A stretch of DNA of 64,000 nt from Rhizobium sp. Pop5 (GCF_024721175.1 NZ_CP099401.1:1-64000); one strand, 5' to 3'; numbered from the stretch's first letter, positions 14,699-23,804 are shown. A program made the numbers and translations. Notes: generated from the letters alone by a model not told the origin.

Positions 14699-15735
14699 AG
14701 TTCTCCCTCTTCGTCCATATGGAACGGCTCGACGCCAGCCAGAGCCATAAGAGCCTCTACGAGGAATTCGTCGCGCTCTGCGAGATCGCCGACAAGGGCG
14801 GCATGCATGCGATCTGGACGGGTGAGCACCATGGTATGGATTTCACCATCGCACCCAACCCGTTCGTCACCATCGCCGATCTGGCGCGCCGCACATCGCG
14901 GGCGAGGCTCGGCACGGGAACGGTGATTGCTCCCTTCTGGCATCCGATCAAGCTTGCCGGCGAAGCGGCTATGACCGACATCATCTGCGACGGAAGGCTC
15001 GACATCGGGATCGCACGCGGCGCCTATTCCTTCGAATATGAACGCCTGCTCCCGGGACTTGATGCCTGGGGCGCCGGCCAGCGCATGCGCGAGCTCATCC
15101 CGGCGGTCAAGGGCATATGGAAGGGCGACTACGCCCATGACGGCGAGTTCTTCAAGTTCCCCGCGACGACCTCGGCGCCGAAGCCGTTGCAGCAGCCGAA
15201 CCCGCCGATCTGGGTTGCGGCGCGCGATCCGAACTCGCACGAATTCGCCGTCGCCAACGGCTGCAACGTCCAGGTCACGCCGCTCTGGCAGGGTGATGAC
15301 GAGGTTCAGTCGCTGATGGACCGCTTCAAGGATGCCTGCGCCAAGAATCCCGATATCGCGCGGCCGAAGATCATGCTGCTGCGCCACACCTATGTCGGCT
15401 CGTCGGAAGAGGACGTCGCCCGGGCCGCCCATGAGCTCAGCGTTTACTACAACTACTTCTTCGCCTGGTTCAAGAATGAGAAGCCGGTCAACCAGGGCCT
15501 GATCGAGCGGATTCCGGACGAACAGATTAGAGCGAACGCCATGCTGTCGGATCAGGTCATGCGCACCAACAATGTCGTTGGCGACGCCGAGACCGTTATC
15601 GCGAGGCTGAAGGCCTATGAAGCGCTCGGCTATGACGAATATTCCTTCTGGATCGACACCGGCATGAGTTTCGAGCGCAAGAAGGCGTCGCTCGAACGCT
15701 TCATCGCCGAGGTCATGCCGGCTTTTCAGGAGTGA
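14695..15735 (+). CDS. LLM-class flavin-dependent monooxygenase
   Basis: 346 aa bacterial-luciferase-like TIM-barrel oxygenase. N-terminus MKFSLFVHMERLDASQSHKS, TGEHHGMDFTIAPNPFVTIADLA, LGTGTVIAPFWHPIKLAGEAAMTDIICDGRLDIGIARG and IWVAARDPNSHEFAVANGCNV are the standard family blocks. It would use the reduced flavin made by the preceding gene product (ATGA overlap between the genes). It is not RutA or SsuD by its sequence as I read it; the substrate is unknown. The neighbouring hydrolase and aldehyde dehydrogenase suggest oxygenative C-N or C-C cleavage giving an aldehyde. Confidence 0.88.
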   Translation: MKFSLFVHMERLDASQSHKSLYEEFVALCEIADKGGMHAIWTGEHHGMDFTIAPNPFVTIADLARRTSRARLGTGTVIAPFWHPIKLAGEAAMTDIICDGRLDIGIARGAYSFEYERLLPGLDAWGAGQRMRELIPAVKGIWKGDYAHDGEFFKFPATTSAPKPLQQPNPPIWVAARDPNSHEFAVANGCNVQVTPLWQGDDEVQSLMDRFKDACAKNPDIARPKIMLLRHTYVGSSEEDVARAAHELSVYYNYFFAWFKNEKPVNQGLIERIPDEQIRANAMLSDQVMRTNNVVGDAETVIARLKAYEALGYDEYSFWIDTGMSFERKKASLERFIAEVMPAFQE

Positions 15736-15739
15736 GACC

Positions 15740-17203
15740 ATGCGGCGTTTCCAGCATTACATCGACGGCGAATTCTCCGATGGCGAGGCCCGTTATCCCA
15801 GTATCGATCCGGCTACCGGCGCGGTCTGGGCTGATATGCCGGAAGCGCGCGAGGGCGATGTCGACCGGGCGGTGAACGCCGCCGAAAAGGCGCTTTACGA
15901 CGGTCCCTGGGCGAAGATGACGGCCACGCAACGCGGCAAGCTGCTCTATAAGCTCGCCGATCTCGTTGCCGCCAATGCGCAGGTCCTCGCCGAGTTGGAG
16001 ACGCGCGACACCGGCAAGATCATCCGCGAAACATCCGCGCAGATCGCCTATGTCGCTGAATATTATCGCTATTATGCCGGAATATCAGACAAGATCGAAG
16101 GCTCCTACCTGCCGATCGACAAGCCTGACATGGATGTCTGGCTTCGCCGCGAGCCGATCGGCGTCGTCGCCATGGTCGTGCCGTGGAACAGCCAGCTCTT
16201 TTTGTCTGCGGTGAAGATCGGCCCGGCGCTGGCCGCCGGCTGCACCATGGTGGTCAAGGCTTCGGAAGACGGGCCGGCGCCGCTTCTCGAATTTGCGCGT
16301 CTCGTGCATGAGGCAGGCTTTCCCGCCGGCGTCGTCAATATCATCACTGGTTTCGGCGCCTCCTGCGGCGCCGCGCTCGGCCGTCATCCGAAGGTGGCCC
16401 ACGTCGCCTTCACCGGCGGTCCCGAGACCGCGCGGCATATCGTTCGCAACTCGGCCGAAAACCTCGCCTCCACCTCGCTCGAACTTGGCGGCAAGTCGCC
16501 CTTCATCGTCTTTGCCGATGCCGATCTCGAAAGCGCCGCCAATGCCCAGGTCGCCGGCATCTTCGCCGCAACGGGACAGAGCTGCGTTGCCGGATCGCGC
16601 CTGATCGTCGAACGCAGCGTCAAGGACAGGTTCGTCGCTCTGCTGCGGGAGAAGGCTGAGGCGATCCGGATCGGCGCACCGCTCGACATGGCGACCGAAG
16701 TCGGCCCGCTGGCCACCAAGCGCCAGCAGGACAATATCGGCGCCCTCGTCGAAAGGTCGATCGAAAGCGGCGCCCGCCTCGTCACCGGCGGCAGCAAGAT
16801 CGACGGCGAAGGCTTTTACTTCCCGCCGACAATCCTCGACTGCGACGATGTCGCCTCGCCCTCGCTGGTCGAGGAATTCTTCGGGCCGGTCCTGTCGGTC
16901 GTCTCGTTCGAGACCGAGGCCGAGGCGCTGCGACTTGCCAACGATACCCGTTATGGCCTCGCCTCCGGCCTCTTCACCCAGAACCTGACCCGGGCGCACC
17001 GGCTAATGAAGGGCATCCGCGCCGGCATCGTCTGGGTCAATACCTACCGCGCCGTCTCGCCGATCGCGCCGTTTGGCGGGTTCGGCCTGTCCGGTCACGG
17101 CAGGGAAGGCGGCATGGCCGCGGCGCTCGATTACACCCGCACCAAGACGATCTGGCTCCGGACGTCGGACGATCCGATCCCCGATCCTTTCGTGATGAGG
17201 TAG
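15740..17203 (+). CDS. NAD(P)-dependent aldehyde dehydrogenase
   Basis: 487 aa ALDH-superfamily enzyme. Catalytic Glu248 in LELGGKSP and Cys282 in GQSCVAGSR; cofactor-site Asn150 in VVPWNSQL (Ser replaces the usual Phe after Asn) and the VAFTGGPETAR loop (222-232). Begins four bases after the monooxygenase stop. Expected to oxidise the aldehyde released by the cassette to the acid. Closest overall to betaine-/hydroxymuconic-semialdehyde-type ALDHs, but substrate assignment is not possible from the sequence. Confidence 0.9.
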   Translation: MRRFQHYIDGEFSDGEARYPSIDPATGAVWADMPEAREGDVDRAVNAAEKALYDGPWAKMTATQRGKLLYKLADLVAANAQVLAELETRDTGKIIRETSAQIAYVAEYYRYYAGISDKIEGSYLPIDKPDMDVWLRREPIGVVAMVVPWNSQLFLSAVKIGPALAAGCTMVVKASEDGPAPLLEFARLVHEAGFPAGVVNIITGFGASCGAALGRHPKVAHVAFTGGPETARHIVRNSAENLASTSLELGGKSPFIVFADADLESAANAQVAGIFAATGQSCVAGSRLIVERSVKDRFVALLREKAEAIRIGAPLDMATEVGPLATKRQQDNIGALVERSIESGARLVTGGSKIDGEGFYFPPTILDCDDVASPSLVEEFFGPVLSVVSFETEAEALRLANDTRYGLASGLFTQNLTRAHRLMKGIRAGIVWVNTYRAVSPIAPFGGFGLSGHGREGGMAAALDYTRTKTIWLRTSDDPIPDPFVMR

Positions 17204-17207
17204 CGCC

Positions 17208-17531
17208 ATGTTCTACGAAATCCGCACCTATCGGCTGAAGAACGGCACGATCCCGCAATATCTCAAGGTCGTCGAGGAAGAAGGGATCGAGATCCAGAAG
17301 AGCCATCTCGGCACGCTTGTCGGCTACTTCTTCTCGGAGATCGGGACGATCAACGAAATCGTCCACATCTGGGCCTTTGCGAGCCTGGACGACCGGGAGG
17401 CGAGACGCCGGAGGCTTCTGGCCGACCCCCGGTGGCAGGCCTTCCTGCCCAGGATCCGCGACCTGATCGAGGTGGCGGAAAACAAGATTATGAAGCCAGC
17501 AAGCTTTTCTCCCGGGAGCGAGGCGCACTGA
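17208..17531 (+). CDS. NIPSNAP-family protein
   Basis: 107 aa, MFYEIRTYRLKNGTIPQYLKVVEEEGIEIQKSHLGTLVGYFFSEIGTINEIVHIWAFASLDDREARRRRLLADPRWQAFLP. This is the dimeric ferredoxin-like NIPSNAP domain, often found beside oxygenases in bacteria and likely acting as a small accessory enzyme or binding protein. It starts four bases after the ALDH stop and ends the tightly packed part of the cassette; the ABC importer starts 48 bp later. Confidence 0.85.
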   Translation: MFYEIRTYRLKNGTIPQYLKVVEEEGIEIQKSHLGTLVGYFFSEIGTINEIVHIWAFASLDDREARRRRLLADPRWQAFLPRIRDLIEVAENKIMKPASFSPGSEAH

Positions 17532-17579
17532 CGGCATAAGGCATACCCGCAGGACAAATCAGAACAAGGACAAGGGAAC

Positions 17580-18590
17580 ATGAAAACAACATTTGCATTC
17601 GCGGCGGTTGTCGCAGTCGTGGCAGTCTCCGCGCCGGCCAAGGCCGAAAATATGGTCTTCTCAAGCTGGGGCGGGACCACCCAGGATGCACAGAAGGCTG
17701 CTTGGGCAAGCCCGTTCACCGAAAAGACCGGCATCACCGTGGTGCAGGACGGGCCGACGGATTACGGCAAGCTCAAGGCCATGGTCGAGGCCGGCCAGGT
17801 CGCCTGGGATGTCGTAGACGTCGAAGGCGACTATGCCGCCCAGGCCGGCAAGAGCGGCCAGCTCGAAAAGCTCGACTTCTCCGTCATCGACAAATCCAAG
17901 CTCGATCCGCGTTTCGTCACCGACTATTCGGTCGGCAGCTTCTATTATTCCTTTGTCATCGGCTGCAATGCCGATGCCGTCAAAGCCTGCCCGAAGACAT
18001 GGGCCGACCTGTTCGACACGACGAAATTCCCGGGCAAGCGCACATTCTACAAGTGGTCGGCTCCCGGCGTGATCGAAGCGGCGCTGCTTGCCGACGGCGT
18101 GCCGGCCGACAAGCTCTATCCGCTCGATCTCGATCGCGCCTTCAAGAAGCTCGATACGATCAAATCCGACATCATCTGGTGGTCGGGCGGTGCCCAGTCG
18201 CAGCAGCTGCTGGCATCGGCCGAAGCGCCCTTCGGCAGTGTCTGGAACGGTCGCATGACGGCGCTTGCCGCGACCGGCATCAAGGTTGAAACCTCCTGGG
18301 AACAGAACATCACTGCTGCCGATGCGCTCGTCGTGCCGAAGGGCTCGCCGAATGTCGAAGCCGCGATGAAGTTCATTGCGTTGGCGACTTCGGCCGAGCC
18401 GCAGGCTGCCCTTGCAAAAGCCACCGGCTATGCGCCGATCAATATCGACTCGGCCAAGCTGATGGACCCGGAGACGGCCAAGACCCTGCCGGACCAGCAG
18501 ACGGCAAGCCAGGTGAATGCCGACATGAACTATTGGGCACAGAACCGCGATGCCATCGGCGAGAAGTGGTACGCTTGGCAGGCGAAATAA
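17580..18590 (+). CDS. Polyamine-type ABC periplasmic binding protein
   Basis: 336 aa PotD/PotF-like binding protein. Signal peptide MKTTFAFAAVVAVVAVSAPAKA (cleavage after about residue 22). The mature start ENMVFSSWGGTTQDAQKAAWASPFTEKTGITVVQDGPTDYGKLKAMVEAGQVAWDVVDVEGDYA is the family pattern; the later KRTFYKWSAPGVIEAALLADGV is also typical. It follows the oxygenase cassette in the same direction and presumably captures that pathway's substrate, an amine or other cation. A perfect 11-bp hairpin follows the gene. Confidence 0.9.
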   Translation: MKTTFAFAAVVAVVAVSAPAKAENMVFSSWGGTTQDAQKAAWASPFTEKTGITVVQDGPTDYGKLKAMVEAGQVAWDVVDVEGDYAAQAGKSGQLEKLDFSVIDKSKLDPRFVTDYSVGSFYYSFVIGCNADAVKACPKTWADLFDTTKFPGKRTFYKWSAPGVIEAALLADGVPADKLYPLDLDRAFKKLDTIKSDIIWWSGGAQSQQLLASAEAPFGSVWNGRMTALAATGIKVETSWEQNITAADALVVPKGSPNVEAAMKFIALATSAEPQAALAKATGYAPINIDSAKLMDPETAKTLPDQQTASQVNADMNYWAQNRDAIGEKWYAWQAK

Positions 18591-18609
18591 GCTGAAACTT
18601 GAGATGAAC

Positions 18610-18634
18610 GGGCACGGCGAAAATCGCCGTGCCC
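18610..18634 (+). other. Intercistronic hairpin behind the polyamine-type binding protein gene
   Basis: GGGCACGGCGA (18610-18620), AAA, TCGCCGTGCCC (18624-18634): a perfect 11-bp stem 20 bases after the stop, without a T-run. Probably stabilises the upstream mRNA segment or partly attenuates transcription before the permease genes. Confidence 0.6.
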
Positions 18635-18701
18635 CCGCAGCGCCAGTGCCATTCGGTTACACCTCGGCGCCTGCGGAAATTGACGGGTGGGAAGGACTGT
18701 C

Positions 18702-19574
18702 ATGTCGACGTATAGCGATGCCTCCGGCATAATTGCGCCTTTGCCAAAGGCGCGCAGGAAAACAGGTTTTGGCGCGGTCGTTCCGGCTTTCGCCTTCGTC
18801 GGCATCTTCTTCATCGTGCCGGTGGCGATACTCCTGTTGCGAAGCGTGCTGGAACCCGTGCCGGGCCTCGGCAATTATGCGCAGCTGATCGGGTCTTCGA
18901 CCTATCTGAAGATTTTCGCCAACACCTTCATCGTCTCGGGCCTCGTCACGGTGATTTCCCTGCTGATCGGTTTTCCCGTTGCCTGGGCGCTCGCGATCAT
19001 GCCCGGACGGCTGACCTCGGTGATCTTTGCGATCCTGCTCCTGTCGATGTGGACCAACCTGCTGGCTCGCACCTATGCCTGGATGGTGCTGCTGCAACGG
19101 ACGGGGCTCATCAACAAGATGCTGATCGGAATGGGCCTGATCGACAAACCGCTCGCGCTCGTCAACAACCTGACCGGGGTGACGATCGGCATGACCTATA
19201 TCATGCTGCCTTTCATCATCCTGCCGCTCTACGGCGTGATCAAGAAGATCGATCCCTCGATCCTGCAGGCGGCAGCCCTTTGCGGCGCCAACCGGTGGCA
19301 GTGTCTGACGCGTGTTCTCCTGCCGCTGGCAACACCCGGCATGGCGGCCGGCGCGCTGATGGTCTTCGTCATGTCGCTCGGCTATTTCGTCACGCCGTCG
19401 CTTCTCGGCGGTACGGCCAACATGATGCTCGCAGAGCTGATCGCGCAGTTCGTGCAGTCGCTGGTCAATTGGGGAATGGGAGGTGCTGCGGCGCTGGTTC
19501 TCCTGGTGGTGACCCTCTCGCTTTATGCCGTGCAGCTGCGCTTCTTCGGCAACCAGAACCCGGGAGGACGTTGA
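18702..19574 (+). CDS. Polyamine-type ABC transporter permease (PotB/PotH-like)
   Basis: 290 aa membrane protein with about six spans, starting near VVPAFAFVGIFFIVPVAILLL. The EAA coupling loop is in ILQAAALCGANRWQCLTRVLLPLATPGMAAGALMVF. ATG 18702 is preceded by GGAAGGA; an in-frame GTG at 18687 would add five residues. It pairs with the next permease; the two genes are separated by one base. Confidence 0.88.
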   Translation: MSTYSDASGIIAPLPKARRKTGFGAVVPAFAFVGIFFIVPVAILLLRSVLEPVPGLGNYAQLIGSSTYLKIFANTFIVSGLVTVISLLIGFPVAWALAIMPGRLTSVIFAILLLSMWTNLLARTYAWMVLLQRTGLINKMLIGMGLIDKPLALVNNLTGVTIGMTYIMLPFIILPLYGVIKKIDPSILQAAALCGANRWQCLTRVLLPLATPGMAAGALMVFVMSLGYFVTPSLLGGTANMMLAELIAQFVQSLVNWGMGGAAALVLLVVTLSLYAVQLRFFGNQNPGGR

Positions 19575-19575
19575 C

Positions 19576-20376
19576 ATGTTGCTCAATTTCGACCGTCTCG
19601 GCTGGTGGAAATACATCCTTCTGGCGATCACGCTTCTGACCGCAGCCTTCCTGCTGCTGCCGATCCTCTTTATCGCGGCGCTGTCCTTCGGCTCATCGCA
19701 ATGGCTGATCTTTCCGCCGCCGGGCTGGACGTTTCAATGGTATGGCGAGCTCTTCGCCGATCCGCGCTGGCTGGAATCGGCTTTGACGAGCTTCAAGATC
19801 GCGGTGATCGTGACGGTTCTGTCGGTGCTGCTCGGGCTCGTGACGTCATTCGGGCTGGTGCGCGGTTCGTTCATGTTCCGCGATGCGCTGAAAGCGCTGT
19901 TCCTCACCCCGATGATCCTTCCCGTCGTGGTTCTTGCGGTCGCCCTCTATGCCTTCTTCCTCAGGATCGGCCTTGGCGGAACGCTGACGGGCTTTGTCAT
20001 TTCGCACCTGGTGCTGGCGTTGCCCTTCTCGATCCTGTCCATATCGAGCGCGCTGGAGGGCTTCGACAAGTCGATCGAGGATGCGGCGGTGCTCTGCGGC
20101 GCCTCACCCCTGGAAGCAAAGATCAGGGTCACGCTTCCCGCGATCAGCCATGGGCTGTTTTCGGCCGCCATCTTCTCTTTCCTGACATCCTGGGACGAGG
20201 TGGTGGTGGCGATCTTCATGTCCAGCCCGACCCTGCAGACGCTGCCGGTGAAAGTATGGGCGACGCTCCGGCAAGACCTGACGCCCGTCGTCGCTGCGGC
20301 GTCGACCCTTCTCATCCTTTTGACGATCATCCTGATGGCCCTGGTTGCCGTCGTGCGTAAGGTACTGAAACAATGA
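19576..20376 (+). CDS. Polyamine-type ABC transporter permease (PotC/PotI-like)
   Basis: 266 aa second permease. First span ILLAITLLTAAFLLLPILFIAALSF, then FPPPGWTFQWYGELFADPRWLESALTSF, a hallmark of PotC/PotI, and the coupling loop SIEDAAVLCGASPLEAKIRVTLPAIS. I chose ATG 19576 (MLLNFDRLGWW) with GGGAGG upstream; an earlier in-frame start overlaps the previous gene. Ends with a four-base overlap with the ATPase gene. Confidence 0.88.
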   Translation: MLLNFDRLGWWKYILLAITLLTAAFLLLPILFIAALSFGSSQWLIFPPPGWTFQWYGELFADPRWLESALTSFKIAVIVTVLSVLLGLVTSFGLVRGSFMFRDALKALFLTPMILPVVVLAVALYAFFLRIGLGGTLTGFVISHLVLALPFSILSISSALEGFDKSIEDAAVLCGASPLEAKIRVTLPAISHGLFSAAIFSFLTSWDEVVVAIFMSSPTLQTLPVKVWATLRQDLTPVVAAASTLLILLTIILMALVAVVRKVLKQ

Positions 20377-21452
20377 ACGAACCATTCCTTCAGATCCGCG
20401 GCATACGCAAGGAATACGGCCCCGTCGTCGCCGTGCACGATGTCACGCTCGACGTTCGGCGCGGGGAGTTCCTGACCTTTCTCGGACCATCGGGATCCGG
20501 CAAGAGCACGACGCTCTACATCCTGGCCGGGTTTGACAATCCGACGAAAGGCGACATTACGCTGGAGGGCAAGACCCTGCTCGCCACACCGTCGCACAAG
20601 CGCAACATCGGCATGGTGTTCCAGCGCTACACCCTGTTTCCGCATCTGACGGTGGGTGAAAACATCGCCTTTCCGCTGAAGGTGAGGCGCAAGTCCAAGG
20701 CTGAGATCGACGACAAGGTGAAGGAGATGCTGCGCCTCGTCCGGCTCGAAGGCTTCGAGGATCGCAAGCCGGCGCAGATGTCCGGCGGCCAGCAGCAGCG
20801 TGTCGCACTCGCCAGAGCCCTTGCCTATGATCCGCCAGTGCTTCTGATGGACGAGCCGCTGTCGGCGCTCGACAAGAAGCTGCGCGAGGAAATCCAGCAT
20901 GAGATCCGCCGCATCCACCAGCAGACCGAGGTGACGATCCTCTACGTCACGCATGATCAGGAAGAGGCCCTGCGGCTCTCCGACCGCATCGCCGTCTTTT
21001 CCAAGGGTGTCATCGACCAGATCGGGACCGGCCCGGAACTCTACGCCAATCCCAAGACCCGCTTCGTCGCCGAATTCATCGGCGACAGCGACTTCATTTC
21101 CTGCGACCTGCTGTCTTCTGCCGATGGGCAGGCCACCATTTCGTTTGGTGGCGGCACTGTCTTCAACCATATTCCGGTCCATGGAAAAGGAATATCGGGC
21201 AAGCGGGTAGCCCTGATGCTGAGGCCGGAGCGCATTCGGCTGTCGCGCGCCCAGGCGGCGGGAGCGGGCCTTGCCGCCACGGTCAGCGACATCACCTTCC
21301 TCGGCAACAACATCCATGTCTCGACTGAAACGGCGAATGGCGAGGCGCTGGCGGTTCGCCTGCCGTTCGGTCATGAGGCGATCACCGGCCTCAGCCGTGG
21401 CGACAGGGTGCATCTCGAGTTCGATCCCGGTGCCGCTCACGTGTTCTGCTGA
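20373..21452 (+). CDS. Polyamine-type ABC transporter ATP-binding protein (PotA-like)
   Basis: 359 aa ATPase: Walker A GPSGSGKSTT, Q-loop VFQRYTLFPHLTV, signature MSGGQQQRVALARAL, Walker B VLLMDEPLSALD, H-loop VTHDQEEA. A C-terminal TOBE-type regulatory domain follows (MLRPERIRLSRAQAAGAGLAATVSDITFLGNNIHVSTE). Fourth gene of the importer; the semialdehyde dehydrogenase gene starts 10 bp later and is likely cotranscribed. Confidence 0.92.
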   Translation: MNEPFLQIRGIRKEYGPVVAVHDVTLDVRRGEFLTFLGPSGSGKSTTLYILAGFDNPTKGDITLEGKTLLATPSHKRNIGMVFQRYTLFPHLTVGENIAFPLKVRRKSKAEIDDKVKEMLRLVRLEGFEDRKPAQMSGGQQQRVALARALAYDPPVLLMDEPLSALDKKLREEIQHEIRRIHQQTEVTILYVTHDQEEALRLSDRIAVFSKGVIDQIGTGPELYANPKTRFVAEFIGDSDFISCDLLSSADGQATISFGGGTVFNHIPVHGKGISGKRVALMLRPERIRLSRAQAAGAGLAATVSDITFLGNNIHVSTETANGEALAVRLPFGHEAITGLSRGDRVHLEFDPGAAHVFC

Positions 21453-21462
21453 GAGTTGCCTT

Positions 21463-22917
21463 ATGAAGCTCGTTGATCCCTCACTGTTCCGTCAGGCATG
21501 CCCGGTTGCCGATCGCTGGATCGAAGCGGAAGGCCGGCAAGTGACGGTGATCCGCAACCCGGCGACGGGCGAGGCGCTGGGCGCGGTCCCTGATCTCGGC
21601 GCCGCAGAGACGGAGGATGCCGTCAAGGCTGCCGTTGTTGCCCAGAAGCTCTGGGCGAGGAAGACAGCCGGGGAACGGGCGTCCATTCTCAAGGCGTGGC
21701 ATCGCCTGATGATCGAAAACCGCGACGATCTGGCGATGATCCTGACGCTGGAACAGGGAAAACCGCTCGCTGAAGCCAAGGGAGAAATCACTTATGGCGC
21801 AAGCTTCATCGAATGGTTTGCCGAAGAGGCAAGACGCATCAACGGCGAGACCATACCGGGACATCAGCCGGACAAGCGCATCCTCGTCCTGCGTCAGCCC
21901 GCAGGCGTGGTGGCTGCCATCACGCCCTGGAACTTTCCGAATGCGATGATCACGCGCAAGGTCGGTCCGGCACTTGCCGCCGGCTGTGCCGTGGTTCTCA
22001 AACCGGCGCCGCAGACGCCGTTTTCGGCTATCGCGCTTGCCGTTCTCGCCGAGCGAGCCGGCCTGCCGGCTGGCGTGCTCAACATCGTCACCGGTGACGC
22101 GGCGGCAATTGGTGGCGTCCTGACCGCAAGCCGCGACATCAGGGTCCTGACATTCACCGGCTCCACCCGGACGGGCGAACTGCTTTACCGGCAATGCGCG
22201 CCGACGATCAAAAAGCTCGGCCTTGAACTTGGCGGCAACGCACCTTTCATCGTGTTCGACGACGCCGATCTCGACGCTGCCGTCGAAGGCGCTTTGATCG
22301 CCAAGTTCCGCAACAACGGCCAGACCTGCGTCTGCGCCAATCGGCTTTATGTCCAGGACAGTGTCTACGAGGCCTTTGCCGCCAAGCTCGCCGAGGCCGT
22401 TTCGGCGCTGAAGGTCGGCAACGGCCTGGAGCGTGATGTTGTGCTTGGCCCGCTCATCGACGAAAACGCCGTCGCCAAGATCGAAGCCCATATCGGCGAT
22501 GCCGTTACAAAGGGCGCGAGCATCGTTTCGGGAGGCAAACGTCACGCACTCGGCGGCCTGTTCTTCGAACCGACCATTCTGCGCGATGTTTCTGCCGGAA
22601 TGCAGGTCGGCCGCGAGGAAACCTTCGGGCCTCTCGCGCCGCTCTTTCGTTTCCGTGACGAGCAGGATGTGATCGAGCAGGCAAACGACACCGAATTCGG
22701 GCTCGCCTCCTATTTTTACGCGCGTGATCTCTCGCGGGTCTTTCGTGTGGCGGAAGCGCTCGAATACGGGATGGTCGGCGTCAACACCGGTCTCGTCTCC
22801 ACGGCGGAAGCTCCGTTCGGCGGCGTGAAGATGTCGGGTCTCGGCCGCGAAGGATCGAGGCACGGGTTGGACGAATATACCGAACTCAAATATGTATGCC
22901 TCGGCGGCATCGCCTGA
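21463..22917 (+). CDS. Succinate-semialdehyde-type aldehyde dehydrogenase (GabD-like)
   Basis: 484 aa, the usual GabD length. Starts MKLVDPSLFRQACPVADRWI, like GabD. Catalytic Glu255 in LELGGNAPFIVFDDADLD and Cys289 in GQTCVCANR, a two-Cys arrangement typical of SSADH; ITPWNFPNAMITRK holds the catalytic Asn157. It probably oxidises succinate semialdehyde or a homologous omega-semialdehyde to feed the TCA cycle. Placed after the amine-type importer, which suggests the transported compound is degraded through a short semialdehyde. Confidence 0.88.
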   Translation: MKLVDPSLFRQACPVADRWIEAEGRQVTVIRNPATGEALGAVPDLGAAETEDAVKAAVVAQKLWARKTAGERASILKAWHRLMIENRDDLAMILTLEQGKPLAEAKGEITYGASFIEWFAEEARRINGETIPGHQPDKRILVLRQPAGVVAAITPWNFPNAMITRKVGPALAAGCAVVLKPAPQTPFSAIALAVLAERAGLPAGVLNIVTGDAAAIGGVLTASRDIRVLTFTGSTRTGELLYRQCAPTIKKLGLELGGNAPFIVFDDADLDAAVEGALIAKFRNNGQTCVCANRLYVQDSVYEAFAAKLAEAVSALKVGNGLERDVVLGPLIDENAVAKIEAHIGDAVTKGASIVSGGKRHALGGLFFEPTILRDVSAGMQVGREETFGPLAPLFRFRDEQDVIEQANDTEFGLASYFYARDLSRVFRVAEALEYGMVGVNTGLVSTAEAPFGGVKMSGLGREGSRHGLDEYTELKYVCLGGIA

Positions 22918-22998
22918 TCTTGACCGATACGCGCGCCGTGCGGCAAAAAGAACAGGAGTTCGAAAGAGACCGTCGTACTCTCGGTACGAAAGACCGGA

Positions 22999-23799
22999 AT
23001 GCACCTCGTCAGCATCGCCATGTATGCCACATCCCAGCCGCTCGCGGATGCGACGGCAGAACTCTGGTCGTTCCTCCGGCGCACCCTCTCGCAAGCCGGC
23101 CTCGAGGATTTACCCGAGACGCTCGATCAGAGCATTCCCTATGACGAAGCCTGGCTGAGGCCGGATCTTCTGTTCTCGCAGACATGCGGCTATCCCTTTG
23201 CCAGCCGCCTGCGCGGCAAGGTTCGCCTGGTGGCGACGCCGGTCTACGGCCATCCCGGCTGCGACGGCCCGCTGATGCGCAGTTTTATCCTCGTCCGCAA
23301 GGATTCGCCTCTCAATTCGCTGGAGGATTTGCGCGGCACCACCGCTGCGATCAACAGCCCCGACAGCAATTCCGGCAGCAATCTCTTTCGCGCGGCCGTC
23401 GCGCCGCTTGCTCGCAACGGCCGCTTCTTCAGCCGGATCATCGAGACCGGCAGCCATGGTGGCAGCATCGCCGCCGTCATCGAGGGCAGGGCGAACAGCG
23501 CGGCCATCGATTGCATCACCTATGCCAATATCCGTCGCTTCGGTCCCGAAGATGTCGAAGGGCTCCGCATCATCGCCGAAACGCCCAAAGGCCCCGGCCT
23601 GCCATTCATCACTTCCGGTTACGCGCCGGACGAAAGAATCCGCCTTCTGCGCCGCGCACTCGCCGCCGCCATCGAGGAGCCGTCGCTCGCGGCCGCGCGC
23701 GCCACGCTCGGCCTCATCGGTTTCTCAGTGCTTTCCGAAGCCGATTATGAGCCCCTCTTGTCATTGGCGGGTGACGCATTGCCGCAATTGAGGGCTTGA
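22999..23799 (+). CDS. PhnD-like phosphate/phosphonate-type binding protein without signal peptide
   Basis: 266 aa, related to PhnD/SsuA/transferrin-type binding proteins: MHLVSIAMYATSQPLADATAELW, YPFASRLRGKVRLVATPVYG, GPLMRSFILVRKDSPLNSLEDLRGTTAAINSPDSNSGSNLFRAAVAPLARNGRFF and GSHGGSIAAVIEGRANSAAIDCITYANI. No signal peptide or lipobox precedes the fold, so it is probably cytoplasmic and may work as a sensor or as an enzyme-like protein rather than a transport component. Last gene of the rightward run; 81 bp separate it from the dehydrogenase gene. Confidence 0.75.
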   Translation: MHLVSIAMYATSQPLADATAELWSFLRRTLSQAGLEDLPETLDQSIPYDEAWLRPDLLFSQTCGYPFASRLRGKVRLVATPVYGHPGCDGPLMRSFILVRKDSPLNSLEDLRGTTAAINSPDSNSGSNLFRAAVAPLARNGRFFSRIIETGSHGGSIAAVIEGRANSAAIDCITYANIRRFGPEDVEGLRIIAETPKGPGLPFITSGYAPDERIRLLRRALAAAIEEPSLAAARATLGLIGFSVLSEADYEPLLSLAGDALPQLRA

Positions 23800-23804
23800 G
23801 TTTC

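Noticed and set aside
19947..21440. A 497-residue open frame on the minus strand
   Set aside because: Antisense shadow of the polyamine-type permease and ATPase genes; those have full motif sets, this frame has none.
21271..21462. N-terminal extension of the semialdehyde dehydrogenase
   Set aside because: It overlaps the end of the ATPase gene in another frame; GabD-like proteins start at MKLVDPSLFRQ.
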